Source of the DNA: Halieaceae bacterium
GTDB taxonomy: Bacteria; Pseudomonadota; Gammaproteobacteria; Pseudomonadales; Halieaceae
DNA: 64,000 nucleotides
Assembly (NCBI GenBank): GCA_902623175.1
Contig: CACNSR010000003.1
Coordinates: forward strand, 124,001-188,000
Reading direction: 5' to 3'
The notes below the pieces were generated by a model. That model had not been told where the DNA came from and searched no databases. It saw only the letters and a program-made list of their open reading frames with translations. Positions 63,560-64,000 of the stretch are shown here, piece by piece. Both the position numbers and the translations under genes were made by a program. The first letter of the stretch is position 1; every line of letters starts with the position of its first letter.

Positions 63560-64000
63560 ATGTCAGCGAAAAAAGTGCTGGTGGTCGATGACGAGGCCAG
63601 TATCCGCGAGATGTTAAGGCTGGCGCTGGAAATTTCCGATTTTGAGTGTCTGGAAGCCGCCGATATTCACGAAGCGTACCGGCTAATCACCGACGAATTG
63701 CCCGACATGGTGCTGTTGGACTGGATGTTGCCTGGCGGCAACGGCATGGAGCTCCTGCGCCGCCTTAAGAAGGAAGAGGCTACTCAGGCGCTGCCCGTGA
63801 TCATGCTGACTGCCAAGACCCATGAAGAGAATGTCATCCAGGGCCTGGAGGTTGGCGCTGATGATTACATCACCAAGCCGTTTGCACCCAAAGAGCTGAT
63901 TGCCAGAATGAAGGCAATACTCCGGCGCTTGTCCAGCGAGAAGGCTAGCAGCGAGCTACGGGTTGGCGAACTTGTGCTTGAAATTGATAGTCGTCGTGTG
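63560..64000 (+). CDS. phoB: Phosphate regulon response regulator PhoB, C-terminus beyond the window
   Basis: The first 147 residues are present: a receiver domain with acidic pocket D10/D11, phospho-acceptor D54 in VLLDWMLPG, Thr in MLTAKT and Lys in YITKPFAP, and the start of the OmpR-type winged-helix domain (LRVGELVLEIDSRRV). GGAGG precedes the ATG by four bases. The Pho box upstream supports PhoB over other OmpR-family members. Confidence 0.93.
   Translation, partial: MSAKKVLVVDDEASIREMLRLALEISDFECLEAADIHEAYRLITDELPDMVLLDWMLPGGNGMELLRRLKKEEATQALPVIMLTAKTHEENVIQGLEVGADDYITKPFAPKELIARMKAILRRLSSEKASSELRVGELVLEIDSRRV

Overview
The window looks like a piece of a gammaproteobacterial chromosome, probably from a marine lineage near the Halieaceae/OM60 group. 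This placement is an inference from gene content and order: smc-zipA-ligA, ttcA followed by ccmABCDEFGHI, tesA divergent from ybbAP, oxyR divergent from rubrerythrin, and a TonB receptor. I could not run a phylogeny. No tRNA, rRNA, CRISPR array, insertion sequence or prophage was seen.

Positions 1 to about 25800 form an accessory catabolic region. It holds a TonB-dependent receptor, flavin oxygenases (a luciferase-like RutA relative and an FMO), two old-yellow-enzyme modules, short-chain dehydrogenases, three MaoC-type hydratases, a crotonase, an acyl-CoA dehydrogenase, a semialdehyde dehydrogenase and a flavin reductase. The core of my reading is the chain isatin hydrolase (8269-9054), a two-subunit 2-oxoacid:ferredoxin oxidoreductase of the IorAB family (9076-12749) and 2-aminobenzoyl-CoA monooxygenase/reductase (17560-19881). 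Isatinate is itself an aryl 2-oxoacid (2-aminophenylglyoxylate). An IorAB-type enzyme could therefore turn it directly into 2-aminobenzoyl-CoA, which would explain why no CoA ligase is present. RidA, the crotonase, the acyl-CoA dehydrogenase, the hydratases and GabD would then open the ring and degrade it towards central metabolism. The region reads as a candidate indole-derivative/isatin degradation system that goes through CoA thioesters.

Two operator families, both visible by eye, tie the region together. ATTTTA-N4-TAAAAT palindromes lie beside the TonB receptor, between the quinone reductase and RidA genes, between a MaoC gene and the luciferase-like oxygenase, and twice between the monooxygenase/reductase operon and the marR gene. 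CCATACG-N4-CGTATGG palindromes lie just downstream of near-identical TTGACA-17 bp-TAWTTT promoters in front of the SDR gene (next to tetR) and the FMO gene.

Positions 25800-38960 hold ordinary genes: sseA, tpiA, a thiolase-SDR-crotonase set, an AI-2E-type permease, a carboxylesterase lipoprotein, a uridine-kinase-like protein, an HNH protein, a glutathione peroxidase, an alpha/beta hydrolase, an acyltransferase, an EamA transporter and a HAD phosphatase. From 39006 to 42701 there is a peroxide-defence block: DUF3501, an Fe-S protein, rubrerythrin and OxyR. A decayed ygiQ relic follows. From 43173 to 49058 come tesA, ybbAP, mdh and ttcA, then the complete cytochrome c maturation operon (49058-55964). 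The smc-zipA-ligA operon and a small SLT-like lipoprotein follow, and the start of phoB behind a three-repeat Pho box closes the window.
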